Source of the DNA: an uncultured Propionibacteriaceae bacterium
Lineage (GTDB): Bacteria; Actinomycetota; Actinomycetes; Propionibacteriales; Propionibacteriaceae
DNA length: 34,238 nucleotides
Assembly: GCA_938012815.1 (NCBI GenBank)
Contig: CALLVV010000075.1
Coordinates: 1-34,238, forward strand
Direction of reading: 5' to 3'
The notes below the pieces were generated by a model, which was given only the letters and a program-made list of their open reading frames with translations, had not been told where the DNA came from and did no database searches. The position numbers and the translations under genes were made by a program. Below are positions 8,190 to 15,247 of this stretch, one piece after another (the stretch's first letter is position 1; each line of letters starts with the position of its first letter).

Positions 8190-9481
8190 TGGAAACTCTC
8201 CAACAATTGGGTGTAGAGGCCGAACATGCCCACCAGCACGGGGATGGTGGCGACCACCGCCAGCGTCTCCAACCACGTTGCGGCCCTTCTCAACTGGGCT
8301 CCGGCCAGATCGGAGATTCGCACGAACGGCACGGCCGCCAGGACCAATGCCAGGCCGACCGCGGCGAGGGGGGCCCAGGGCGTCTCCCGTTGGGACCACA
8401 CCACAGTTGCCGCCGACGTCAGGGCGGCGCCATAGATGGCCGCGCGTTCCGTGGCCAGGGGAAAGTGACGGCCTCGCAGCGTCCACGCCACGATCAACGC
8501 GATGGTCATTCCGAGGGTCCACAAGTTCCCGATCGCCGCTCCCGCCACCGGTGACATGCCCAGCGTCCACAACAACGCGAGCAGCACAACGGCGACGGAC
8601 AGTACCTGATGGGCGCGATCCAGGCGACCCGCGACCTCGCTCAACGCCAGGCGGGCACCGCGGCCGACGGCGTCATCGGCCTTGAACACCCCGGCAACGT
8701 TGAGTGCGAGTCGTGGTGTCAGGCCGAGCAGCAGGAGGGCGAGCGTGGCCGTCACCGCACCCGCCCGGACGGGATCGGCGACCAGGAAGTGGATCAACCA
8801 CCACACCCCGGCGGCGATGGCGAGAACCGCCAGGCCGATCAGATGGGTGAAGTGCTGCGGGGTGTGGATCGTCAAGGCGGTCAGCTGGACTGCGAGCCAG
8901 ATGAGCAGGATCACCAGCGGGGACCAACCGGTCAGGAACTGCTGCCAGGCCCACCAGAGCCCGAGCACCCCGGCGGCGGCGAAATAGGCCCAGGCCAAGT
9001 CCTTGCGCAAGAGCCGGCACAGCATACTGATCACATAGAATCCCCCCGCCGCGACGCCGACCTCCAGGGCATCGGAGCCCCGAACCCGGAGCAGGATGAC
9101 GAACGCCGCGAGCATCGTCAGAGCAGAACAGGCACCCAGCACCCAGCCGCGCGAGGTCTCCGTCCACCTGCCGGCGGTCTCGTGTTCCGCGGTGGCGTCG
9201 ACGAGATCCGAGATGACGGGGACAGGGGGTGTCTCCGTTTCTCGTGACAACCGGAGGACGGTGCCGTCGTGGAGTCCGAGTTCCCCCATCGGGCGTTGCA
9301 TGTCGACGAGTTCACCGAGCGCGGTGGTCAGTGTGTAGGCACCCTGTGGCCCGTGGCCTTCGTCGAGCAGCCCGAGTAGTTGGGGCAGCAGAGCCGTGGC
9401 GGGTTGATCGACAGGAACGACGAGGTCCGCGTTGCGGACTGTTCCGAGAACACTGATCCGGAGGAAGGGGCTGGCGGTCAT
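8186..9481 (-). CDS. eccD: EccD-type T7SS membrane channel subunit
   Basis: A 431-aa integral membrane protein. Residues 1-80 form a YukD/ubiquitin-like domain (FLRISVLGTVRNADLVVPVD to LGLHDGTVLRL). From about residue 120 to the end there is a run of about eleven hydrophobic helices, for example LGACSALTMLAAFVILLRV, near residue 130, and VVLLALLWTLGMSPVAGAA, about two thirds along. This is the EccD plan and length; EccD forms the membrane channel scaffold of ESX machines. The ATG at 9481 overlaps the stop of the upstream small gene (ATGA), which fixes the start. Sequence upstream in frame belongs to the neighbour. It is followed by the coupled MinD-like gene and eccC. EccB, EccE and mycosin, its usual partners, are not in the window. 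Confidence 0.93.
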   Translation of the reverse strand: MTASPFLRISVLGTVRNADLVVPVDQPATALLPQLLGLLDEGHGPQGAYTLTTALGELVDMQRPMGELGLHDGTVLRLSRETETPPVPVISDLVDATAEHETAGRWTETSRGWVLGACSALTMLAAFVILLRVRGSDALEVGVAAGGFYVISMLCRLLRKDLAWAYFAAAGVLGLWWAWQQFLTGWSPLVILLIWLAVQLTALTIHTPQHFTHLIGLAVLAIAAGVWWLIHFLVADPVRAGAVTATLALLLLGLTPRLALNVAGVFKADDAVGRGARLALSEVAGRLDRAHQVLSVAVVLLALLWTLGMSPVAGAAIGNLWTLGMTIALIVAWTLRGRHFPLATERAAIYGAALTSAATVVWSQRETPWAPLAAVGLALVLAAVPFVRISDLAGAQLRRAATWLETLAVVATIPVLVGMFGLYTQLLESFQ

Positions 9482-9747
9482 GGCGTTTCCGTGGCGCCGA
9501 CGGTGGCGTAACGCTGCTGCTGCTGTTGTTGTTTCAGGGCCTCGGCCCGGAAGATCGACATGACGAAGGCGATCGCCACGCACACGGCACAGATGACGAT
9601 GGCCAACACCAGGCTTCCCATGAAGGTGCTCAGGCGGTCCCGCCAGACGATGCGGGTGCGTCGAACCCCAAACAGGAAACCAGCGAGGAGACGCTTGCGG
9701 CGCACCGCGACGGCATCGATGAGTTGGTCATCATAAGCGTATGGCAC
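9478..9747 (-). CDS. Small single-pass membrane protein, first gene of the eccD-eccC operon
   Basis: From a GTG at 9747 this gives 89 residues. It has an Arg-rich cytoplasmic N-terminus (VRRKRLLAGFLFGVRRTRIV), one strong membrane helix of about 22 residues (SLVLAIVICAVCVAIAFVMSIF) and a short tail with a run of six Gln. The GTG is preferred because AAGGGA lies about 7 nt upstream (near 9755-9760). Longer starts at 9753 or 9789 put the ribosome binding site inside the gene. The stop overlaps the eccD ATG, so it is translationally coupled to the T7SS core. It is far too short for EccE or EccB, and the family is not recognised. A structural or regulatory role in the secretion complex is inferred from operon position only. 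Confidence 0.75.
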   Translation of the reverse strand: MPYAYDDQLIDAVAVRRKRLLAGFLFGVRRTRIVWRDRLSTFMGSLVLAIVICAVCVAIAFVMSIFRAEALKQQQQQQRYATVGATETP

Positions 9748-9794
9748 TCGCACTTCCCTTCTCTCGACGGGGCGTGGTGGCGTTCCCATGTGGA

Positions 9795-9823
9795 TTGGGT
9801 CCGCCTTTCGCAGGGGCTAGCCT
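9795..9823 (+). promoter_or_regulatory. Promoter of the second EspI-like gene
   Basis: TTGGGT (9795-9800), 17-bp spacer, TAGCCT (9818-9823). It is embedded in a 35-bp block (9793-9827) that matches 383-417 at about four of every five positions. It lies in the divergent gap between the minus-strand secretion operon (start 9747) and the plus-strand gene at 9883. The leader is about 53 nt and carries AGGGAGGAGA before the ATG. Confidence 0.7.
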
Positions 9824-9882
9824 AGTCACTGCCCGGTCAACCCCCGGGTCTGGTGAAGTGCTCTAGGGCAGGGAGGAGATCC

Positions 9883-11503
9883 ATGGGCTCACCCTTCTGG
9901 AGCGTCGTCATCAGGGGCGACAGCGATGCAACCGTCAATGGGGTGCCTGTCGAGATGGTGGTGCCCACCAACGTCTACTCCTCGGTTTTTCACTACTTGG
10001 CGCTCATTGCCCGGCAGCTGGGCAGTCCGGTGCTGGCCCGCGGGGTTGATGAGACCAAGGGCGGGCAGGTGGCGTGGTTCACGGTGGATGCCGACGGAGA
10101 GGCGGTCGCCGCTGATCCCGCGCTCACCACCATCCCCGACGACCGGGCGGCAGCTGAACCCAGGTCCACGCCCACCCCGGAGAGTCGGCCGCCATCGGTG
10201 TCGGCGAACTGGACGCCGCTGCCAGGTGGCGGATCGACGTCCCCAGCCATTGATCGGAGCTCGCCGGCTCCGCGGCGTGCCCCGGTGGAAACCTCACCGG
10301 TGACGGAGACCTTCGCGACCCCGATTCCCTCACCCGCCCGGGCCGTCGTGAACCCGGACCAGCGGGTGCCCGAATCGCAGATCCCAGCTGTTCCGGAGCA
10401 GGCAACGGGGCCCGGATCACCGGGGATTTCGACCGCTCCGGTGCCGCCGAATGCGCCTCCGCCCCCGGCTCCGCGGGCTCCTGCGGATGTGCCCCCGTCG
10501 TGGGGACGGGACGTTGTGCCACGGGGTCAGCCGACATTACCGGACGCCTCACGACCTCCTGCCACGCAGACAACCCCGGCTGCGCCGTCGCCCTCGGTGC
10601 TGTTCGTGCGCCCCCCGAAAGCGGTGCCGAGAGGTGGTTTCCGGGGGGCGGTGTACCAGCTGACGGCGGGACGCGTGAATCTCGGTCCCAGCCAGACCCA
10701 GCTTCGCCTGACCGAGCGGGATTCCCGGGCCTCCCGGCCGCTCACCCGCTCTTACAGCACGGCGTTCCTGTCCTTCAAGGGGGGGCATCGGGAAAACCTC
10801 GACGACCGTCGGGGTGGGGTTGACGCTCGCGCAGATGCGGGGCGCGCCTCCCATCGCCATCGACGCGAACCCGGATTCAGGTGACCTGGCCGAGCGATTG
10901 ATGGGTGAGGAAGAACTGTTGCGCGTCCGGCCACGCAGCATCACCGACTTGGTGCGCGACATCCCGCAGGTGCGGACGTGGACGGATCTGACCGGGTACA
11001 TCATGCAGATCGACCGGCTGCACGTTTTGGCCGGTGAGCAGGATCCGGCGGTCTCGGACAGCCTCACGGCCGAGGGCTACACGAGGATCCATGATCTGGT
11101 GCGGCACTTCTTCTCCGTGGTTCTCACCGACTGCGGCACCGGTGTGACCCACAACGCCATGAGCGGGATCCTCGCGAAGGCCGACAACGTGGTGATCGCG
11201 GCCGGGTATGCCGTGTCGGGTGCGAAACGGGCCGCCAGCACCCTCGACTGGCTCGCGCAACACGGCTACGCGAGGCTGGCGCAGGAGGCGCTCGTCGTCC
11301 TCACCGACAAGGACGGGGTTTCGGCGCGGGTGCAGAAGGACACGGTGCGGGGTCACCTGGCCAGCCACAGCCGGCAGGTGTTCGTGGTTCCGAACGATCC
11401 CGCCGTCGCCGACGGTGACCGCATCAATCTGGCCCGGGTCCATCCCCGCACGAGGGAGGCATGGGCCGAGGTGGCGGCCGCCGTCATCGACGGGTACCGC
11501 TGA
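9883..11503 (+). pseudogene. EspI-like Pro-rich MinD/ParA-type ATPase (copy 2), frameshifted at a G7 run in Walker A
   Basis: This is a paralogue of the gene at 474, with the same N-terminal domain (VPVEMVVPTNVYSSVF), a diverged Pro-rich linker and the same C-terminal MinD-like ATPase (IAIDANPDSGDLAERLMGEE, VVLTDCGTG). The start ATG 9883 has a strong ribosome binding site. At 10779-10785 there is a run of seven G. With six G the frame would read KGGIGKTST, as in copy 1. With seven it reads KGGHRENL and stops at 10884 after 333 residues, losing the whole ATPase domain. The downstream frame stays open to the TGA at 11501-11503 with high conservation to copy 1, so the lesion is recent, a sequencing error, a slipped-strand switch or a recoding site. 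The corrected product would be 539 aa. It lies upstream of the two WXG100-like genes. Confidence 0.85.
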
Positions 11504-11824
11504 TCCGTGGCGGTCTTCAGGACATGTGGCCATGCTGCTGCCTCGTCGTGGCCTGGCTGACCCGCCCCGGCAGCGGAAGGCAGAACCCAGACGGCAGGGC
11601 TGCCTGACGTGACACACCTCCCCGGTATGACGTGCTGCGCATCCCGGCGCGGCGGTGTGGGCCAGGTCCGGTGAGGCGCAGATCTTGCACGCAGGGGATC
11701 CGCCGCCGGGGACCCGTCGCTTCCCGGGCGGGGTCTGACCCCGGGCTCGGGTAAGGTCGGGCCTATGCCGTATGGGGGAGCGGTTCGGTTCAGATGTAGT
11801 CGACCAGATACGGAAGGGGCTGTC
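11504..11824. other. Intergenic stretch upstream of the WXG100-like genes
   Basis: 321 bp without a supported gene. It holds the palindrome at 11729-11743 and a possible -10 element TAAGGT at 11752-11757. No good -35 hexamer was seen. The ribosome binding site GGAAGGGG (11812-11819) serves the gene at 11825. Confidence 0.5.
11729..11743. promoter_or_regulatory. 15-bp palindrome upstream of the WXG100-like operon
   Basis: CGGGGTC, one spacer base, GACCCCG: a 7+7 inverted repeat ending 8 bp before the TANNNT hexamer TAAGGT (11752-11757). The position suits a repressor or activator operator. The palindrome is seen directly; its function is inference. It lacks a T-run, so a terminator is less likely. 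Confidence 0.35.
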
Positions 11825-12157
11825 ATGTACTTCAACATGATGGATGATGCGTTGCCCACGCTGAACAAGAAAACCAGTGAATCGCACCAGGACATCGGAA
11901 CACTGATCAAGGAACTGATTGCATCCGTCGCGCCGCTGGAGGGCAAGTTCGAAGGTGCCGCATACGTCCAGTTCCAGAATTTCAAGATGAACGCTGACCA
12001 GATCACGATCGATCTGCAGAATTCCCTCGGGGAAGTGGGTGGAGGACAGTCCGGTATGCACAGAGCGTTCGTCACCGGTGTCGATGAGATGGTGGCCAAT
12101 GCTCGTACCACCGCGGGTTCCGCCGACTACAACACGGCGAACTTCCATCACGCGTGA
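11825..12157 (+). CDS. WXG100-family-like T7SS substrate with FEG in place of WXG
   Basis: A 110-aa, Cys-free, largely helical protein of WXG100 size. The hairpin turn where WXG100 proteins carry W-x-G reads K-F-E-G-A-A-Y-V-Q-F, so Trp is replaced by Phe while Gly and the following aromatic pattern are kept. Two long amphipathic helices flank it (residues ~10-40 and ~52-95). The C-terminal tail ADYNTANFHHA has a Tyr but no clean YxxxD/E export signal. The ATG at 11825 has GGAAGGGG 5 nt upstream. Its partner gene follows after 24 bp, as in EsxA/EsxB pairs that form heterodimers exported by EccC. GC content is lower than in the secretion operon. The class is inferred from size, fold pattern and context. 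Confidence 0.8.
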   Translation: MYFNMMDDALPTLNKKTSESHQDIGTLIKELIASVAPLEGKFEGAAYVQFQNFKMNADQITIDLQNSLGEVGGGQSGMHRAFVTGVDEMVANARTTAGSADYNTANFHHA

Positions 12158-12181
12158 CCAGAAAACAGGAAGGTTGGACAA

Positions 12182-12487
12182 TTGACCACGGGAAAGACCG
12201 CGTACGACACAGGGGCATCTGAGAGCGTCCAGACGCACATCAACTCCATCTGCAATCAGCTGATGACAATTCTGACCGATCACAAGGGTGACGTCAGCAA
12301 ATTCGATTCCGAGTTCCAGGCGACCGAGCTTTCCGACATGTACGCTGACGTCGAGAGTCGACTGGGCAAGTCGGGGGCCGAGGTTGTGCAAATCATCAGC
12401 CTGGTGCGGCAGACGTTGAAACTCAACGATGATACGGCCATGTGCACGATGAGCCAGGCGAAGGCGGCGATTGCTCGGCTCTGCTGA
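12182..12487 (+). CDS. Second WXG100-like small helical protein (partner), TTG start
   Basis: A 101-aa helical protein paired with the preceding gene. It starts at TTG 12182, supported by the ribosome binding site AGGAAGG at 12167-12173, 8 nt upstream. The central turn reads KFDSEFQATELSDMYADVE, with no W-x-G. A YADVE segment fits Y-x-x-x-E but lies mid-protein, not in the C-terminal tail where the ESX export signal normally sits. Two Cys (ICNQL, AMCTM) and a C-terminal Cys are present. The placement, size and helix-turn-helix outline suggest the second half of an Esx-like heterodimer. It is followed by a long hairpin that may be a terminator. Confidence 0.72.
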   Translation: MTTGKTAYDTGASESVQTHINSICNQLMTILTDHKGDVSKFDSEFQATELSDMYADVESRLGKSGAEVVQIISLVRQTLKLNDDTAMCTMSQAKAAIARLC

Positions 12488-12532
12488 GCGAGTACCGCGT
12501 CCGCGTCTCGCGACACAACTACCCTCTGCTCT

Positions 12533-12589
12533 TGTCGGGTCTGTCCGCAGCAAATTCTTATCTGCCGATTTCTGCGGGCAGGCCCGACA
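12533..12589 (+). terminator. Long imperfect hairpin after the WXG100-like pair
   Basis: The arms 12533-12550 (TGTCGGGTCTGTCCGCAG) and 12572-12589 (CTGCGGGCAGGCCCGACA) pair over 18 positions with two T/G wobbles around a 21-nt loop. It lies 46 bp after the WXG100-like stop. A short CTGTTTCG follows but no strong T-run, so it may be a terminator, an mRNA-stabilising stem or the end of an old mobile element. Confidence 0.45.
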
Positions 12590-12873
12590 GCTGTTTCGTA
12601 CGTCGTAAATACAGTCCTGTGGGCTGACGCCTTCATACCTTTCCCGGCCCAGTGGTGAGATGTCATGAAGTTTGGCGGGACCGCAGTGATGGGAAACTGG
12701 CTCTTCACAGTTTTGCGGTGGGTAGCTGGGGTCTGATGTCGACCGGGAGGTTGGTGTGGTGGAGGGCTCCTGGGTCAGGATGAAGGTGTCGAAGCTGTCG
12801 TCCCACGACACTGGTACCGGCTCGCCAGGGCGTTCGCCGACGAACGTCATGTCCCCGCGTTCGAGGTCACGCC
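12590..12873. other. Mobile-element debris and a possible minus-strand gene relic
   Basis: No intact gene. At 12708-12735 the sequence beginning GGCTCTTCACAGTTTTGCGG looks like an ISL3-type terminal repeat. From 12892 down to about 12745 the minus strand reads a short coding-like stretch (RGDMTFVGERPGEPVPVSWD, then SFDTFILTQEP) with almost exclusively G/C third positions. It is not recognised and has no convincing start or end. Confidence 0.35.
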
Positions 12874-13002
12874 ATGAAACGGCGCCGCGCAAACATCCTC
12901 GCGTTCTTCGACCACCCCGGCGCCAGCAACGACCTCACCGAACACCTCAAAGACACAGCCCGAGGATTCCGCAACATCATCAACCACATAGCCAGATACC
13001 TA
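12874..13002 (+). pseudogene. Remnant of an ISL3-family transposase C-terminus
   Basis: The frame reads MKRRRANILAFFDHPGASND, then LTEHLKDTARGFRNIINHIARYL, before the IS5-family element interrupts it. ISL3-type transposases end with a segment of the form KRR..ILAFFDHPGTSNGPTEA, followed after a few residues by LRG.ALGFRNLTNYIARSLL. The match in order and spacing is clear. The GPTEAINGRLEH part is collapsed to DLTEHL, so a small internal deletion or decay has occurred. Everything upstream (the DDE core) is missing. It is a relic, not an active gene. Confidence 0.6.
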
Positions 13003-13906
13003 GAGGCTTATTCATAGGGGCGTTTTGATTTCCCCAAACTATCGTTTTGCCCCGAGCGGGGCGTAAGAGCGGCTTGCCTGATCTGAGACAATCAAAGTGT
13101 CCTACCACAAAGACTCTCAGATGAAAGACAAGCCGCCGCCGTGAGTACTACCACAAGCCTTGACCGTGGCCAGATCCTTGACCTGTGCGAACTGATCCAC
13201 ACCGCCTGCTCCGGAAACCTTCCCGCGGCAGGATCTCGCACCTTGGGGTTGTTCCGCTGCATCCAGATCCACTTTGTTGATGCTCAGGCACAATCCCACC
13301 CAGGAGTTGCTGGCCGACATCCACATGGTCTCCCAATCCACCATCTCACGAGTGGTGGCGGTCTACACCCCTTTGATCGCCGAACTCCTCCAAGCGTGGA
13401 TACCTCAGGTGGAGGACCTCGACCCGGACCGCCAATACATCATCGACGGTACTCTGGCGCCCTGCTGGTCATGGCACGACCGTCCCGAACTGTACTCAGG
13501 CAAACACCACACCACAGGAGTGAACCTGCAAGTGGCCTGCACCCTGGCCGGACAGCTCGCCTGGATCTCCCCACCCCTGCCGGGTAGTGTGCATGATGCA
13601 AAGGCCATCAAGGAATCCGGCTTCCTCGCAGCCCTCGACAGTCAAAGTCATATTGGAGACAAAGGCTACATCGGATTGGGAATGATCACCCCTGCCCGGA
13701 AACCCGCCCGTGGTGAACTCGCTGACACCGATAAAAGAAACAACACGGCCATCAATCGTGTCCGCTATCTCATCGAACGTGTCATCGCGAACCTCAAAAC
13801 CTGGCGTGTCCTGCACACCGATTACCGCCGCCCCTACGACACCTTCGAAACCACAATACAAGCCGTCACGGGACTCATCTTCGCTTACACCCCATGAATA
13901 AGCCTC
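13003..13906 (+). mobile_element. IS5-family insertion sequence (904 bp) with 3-bp CTA target duplication
   Basis: The ends are inverted repeats: GAGGCTTATTCATAGGGGCG at the left (13003-13022), and the reverse complement of the right end (13906 leftwards) reads GAGGCTTATTCATGGGGTGT. The direct repeat CTA flanks the element at 13000-13002 and 13907-13909. Length, short TNA-like duplication and the transposase fit the IS427/IS1031-type branch of IS5. The element landed between the ISL3 relic and the very end of the effector gene; the right-hand CTA is that gene's stop codon read on the minus strand. Confidence 0.85.
13141..13897 (+). pseudogene. IS5-family DDE transposase split over two frames
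   Basis: The N-terminal frame starts at GTG 13141 (TTTSLDRGQILDLCELIH, then SRTLGLFRCIQ). The helix-turn-helix and catalytic part lies in the next frame (STLLMLRHNPTQELLAD, SQSTISRVVAVY) to a TGA at 13895-13897. The second frame is open from 13196. The shift lies near 13255-13275 and moves the reader by +1. The core has IIDGTL (first Asp), PGSVHDAKAIKESG (second Asp) and RYLIERVIANLKTWR (Glu), as in DDE_Tnp_4/IS5 enzymes. IS427-group elements often use a programmed -1 shift. A +1 offset does not fit that simply, so the copy may be inactive. Confidence 0.75.
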
Positions 13907-15247
13907 CTAGTCCCAGAAGAAGATGTGCTTGAACACCCATTTAGGTGCTCCCCATGCCTTTGATGCCACCCATTTGCCTGCCCCCCATGCCTTTGATGCC
14001 GCCCATTTAGTCGCCCCCCATGCCTTTGATGCCGCCCATTTACCCTTTTCCCACGACCATTCTGATATGTCGCCGACTCGATCGCCAAGGTTTTTGCCAC
14101 CACCGGTTGGAATCATGAAGAGCGCGCCTGCGCCGAAGCCGATCGCCGTGCCAACGCCAGGGCAAATAACCGTTCCGACACCTGTGGCGCCAGTGATTGT
14201 GGCGATCTGTCCCGTCCCTCGGACCGCCGAGAGCTCGGCTGCCTTGGCCCTGCGTTCTTTCGGGGAGAGCTCGGGATGGGTTGCCTTGAGCCGCTCCTGT
14301 GCCGCATCGTATTCTCCCTTGTAGGTCAGGGCGGAGCCCAGAACGAAGAAGCCGCGCGCGGCAGTGCGACCAAGCGTTGAAGTCCCATTCTTCACACTGC
14401 TCGTTTTCTCCACGCCCGCCCCAAAGCGCTTTCCCTTGGGGCCGCCAGTGGGTTTCGACCACGATCCGAACTTTCCCTTGGGGGGGCCGAGGAAACTTTC
14501 TTTGATGGCGGCCAAAAATCTTCCACGGAATCCCTTGAAGCCTTGCCATTTCCAGAAGTTCTTGCCGAATAGCTGGAAATGGTAGCTCCTGGATGAGAAA
14601 AGCGGGACTCTGGCAGTCTTGAAATCTCGCCCGAAAACCCTGATAACTCCCCTGGCGCGATAACGGGTGACCCTCACCTTCAGGGCTTCGGATCCCAAGG
14701 TACCAATCCCGATCATGGTACCTCTTGCGTAGTTTTTCCAGCCCTCCTCCCCGGGTTTGCGCTGGGTTCCGTCCGCCTTTATATTCCCCAAGTCTTGGAC
14801 GCAGGTGTCAACTGCTTCCTGGTATTGCTGGGCCAAGGTGTCCACTTTACTTTGTAGACTTTCCTTCTGCTTGTCATGATTGATCTGCTCGGGAGTTCCG
14901 ACGGCGTAGCAGACATTGTCGGCCGCTTCGAAATTCGAGATCATCGTCAACAAGTTGGGGACTTGGATCTCCAAGGGGCGGACCTGGGCGATGAAGTTCG
15001 TGATGGCCTTCTCTATGGTTCCGGAGCCGGTGGCGACGTCCTGCGCGGCATTTTCGGGGACGTCCAGTGAGGAGTAGAGCAGGTCTGCGTGCGGGCTGTG
15101 GTAACAGTGGTTCAGTCCCAACCATGAGCTCTTCGCACTGCTGATGGCATTTTTGAAATGGGTTCCGTGTGTCTTGAGATTCTCGGCTTCGTTGGCCAAG
15201 GCGGCGGTGTTCGCCCAGTTTTTCAAGCCCGAGGTGTCGATCGTCAT
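13907..15247 (-). CDS. Putative T7SS effector with WXG-like N-terminus, Gly-rich membrane segment and C-terminal tandem repeats
   Basis: A 446-aa protein. Residues 1-165 are mainly helical with SSWLGLNHCYH around 40-50, a plausible W-x-G turn as in LXG/WXG effectors. Residues ~185-300 are strongly basic (RVTRYRARGVIRVFGR, then FGKNFWKWQGFKGFRGRF). Residues ~345-385 form a Gly-rich hydrophobic segment (GQIATITGATGVGTV, GVGTAIGFGAGALFMIP) like the membrane hairpins of channel-forming toxins. The end carries three 11-residue repeats of the KWAASKAWGAT type and then KWVFKHIFFWD. The ATG at 15247 overlaps the stop of the upstream small WXG-like gene (ATGA). The stop TAG coincides with the IS target site. 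GC is lower than in neighbours. Secretion by the nearby T7SS and a membrane-active role are inferred; no immunity gene is obvious. Confidence 0.75.
   Translation of the reverse strand: MTIDTSGLKNWANTAALANEAENLKTHGTHFKNAISSAKSSWLGLNHCYHSPHADLLYSSLDVPENAAQDVATGSGTIEKAITNFIAQVRPLEIQVPNLLTMISNFEAADNVCYAVGTPEQINHDKQKESLQSKVDTLAQQYQEAVDTCVQDLGNIKADGTQRKPGEEGWKNYARGTMIGIGTLGSEALKVRVTRYRARGVIRVFGRDFKTARVPLFSSRSYHFQLFGKNFWKWQGFKGFRGRFLAAIKESFLGPPKGKFGSWSKPTGGPKGKRFGAGVEKTSSVKNGTSTLGRTAARGFFVLGSALTYKGEYDAAQERLKATHPELSPKERRAKAAELSAVRGTGQIATITGATGVGTVICPGVGTAIGFGAGALFMIPTGGGKNLGDRVGDISEWSWEKGKWAASKAWGATKWAASKAWGAGKWVASKAWGAPKWVFKHIFFWD
13936..14041 (-). repeat. 33-bp tandem repeat inside the effector gene (three full copies plus partial)
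   Basis: On the plus strand the unit begins CCCATTT at 13936, 13969, 14002 and 14035, a spacing of exactly 33 bp. It encodes the 11-residue unit KWAASKAWGA(T/G/P) on the minus strand. Units 2 and 3 are almost identical in DNA (CCCCCCATGCCTTTGATGCC), suggesting recent expansion. Confidence 0.9.

Noticed and set aside
12533..12589. Left inverted repeat pair of a small transposable element
   Set aside because: The arms are only 21 nt apart and nothing is enclosed. A hairpin or terminator is the simpler reading.
10877..12892. 671-codon minus-strand open frame across the second EspI-like gene and the Esx-like pair
   Set aside because: Antisense to well-supported genes. Only its first ~45 codons, beyond those genes, look coding and they are reported separately as a relic.
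13936..14041. CRISPR-like array
   Set aside because: The 33-bp units are contiguous without spacers and encode an in-frame 11-residue peptide repeat.
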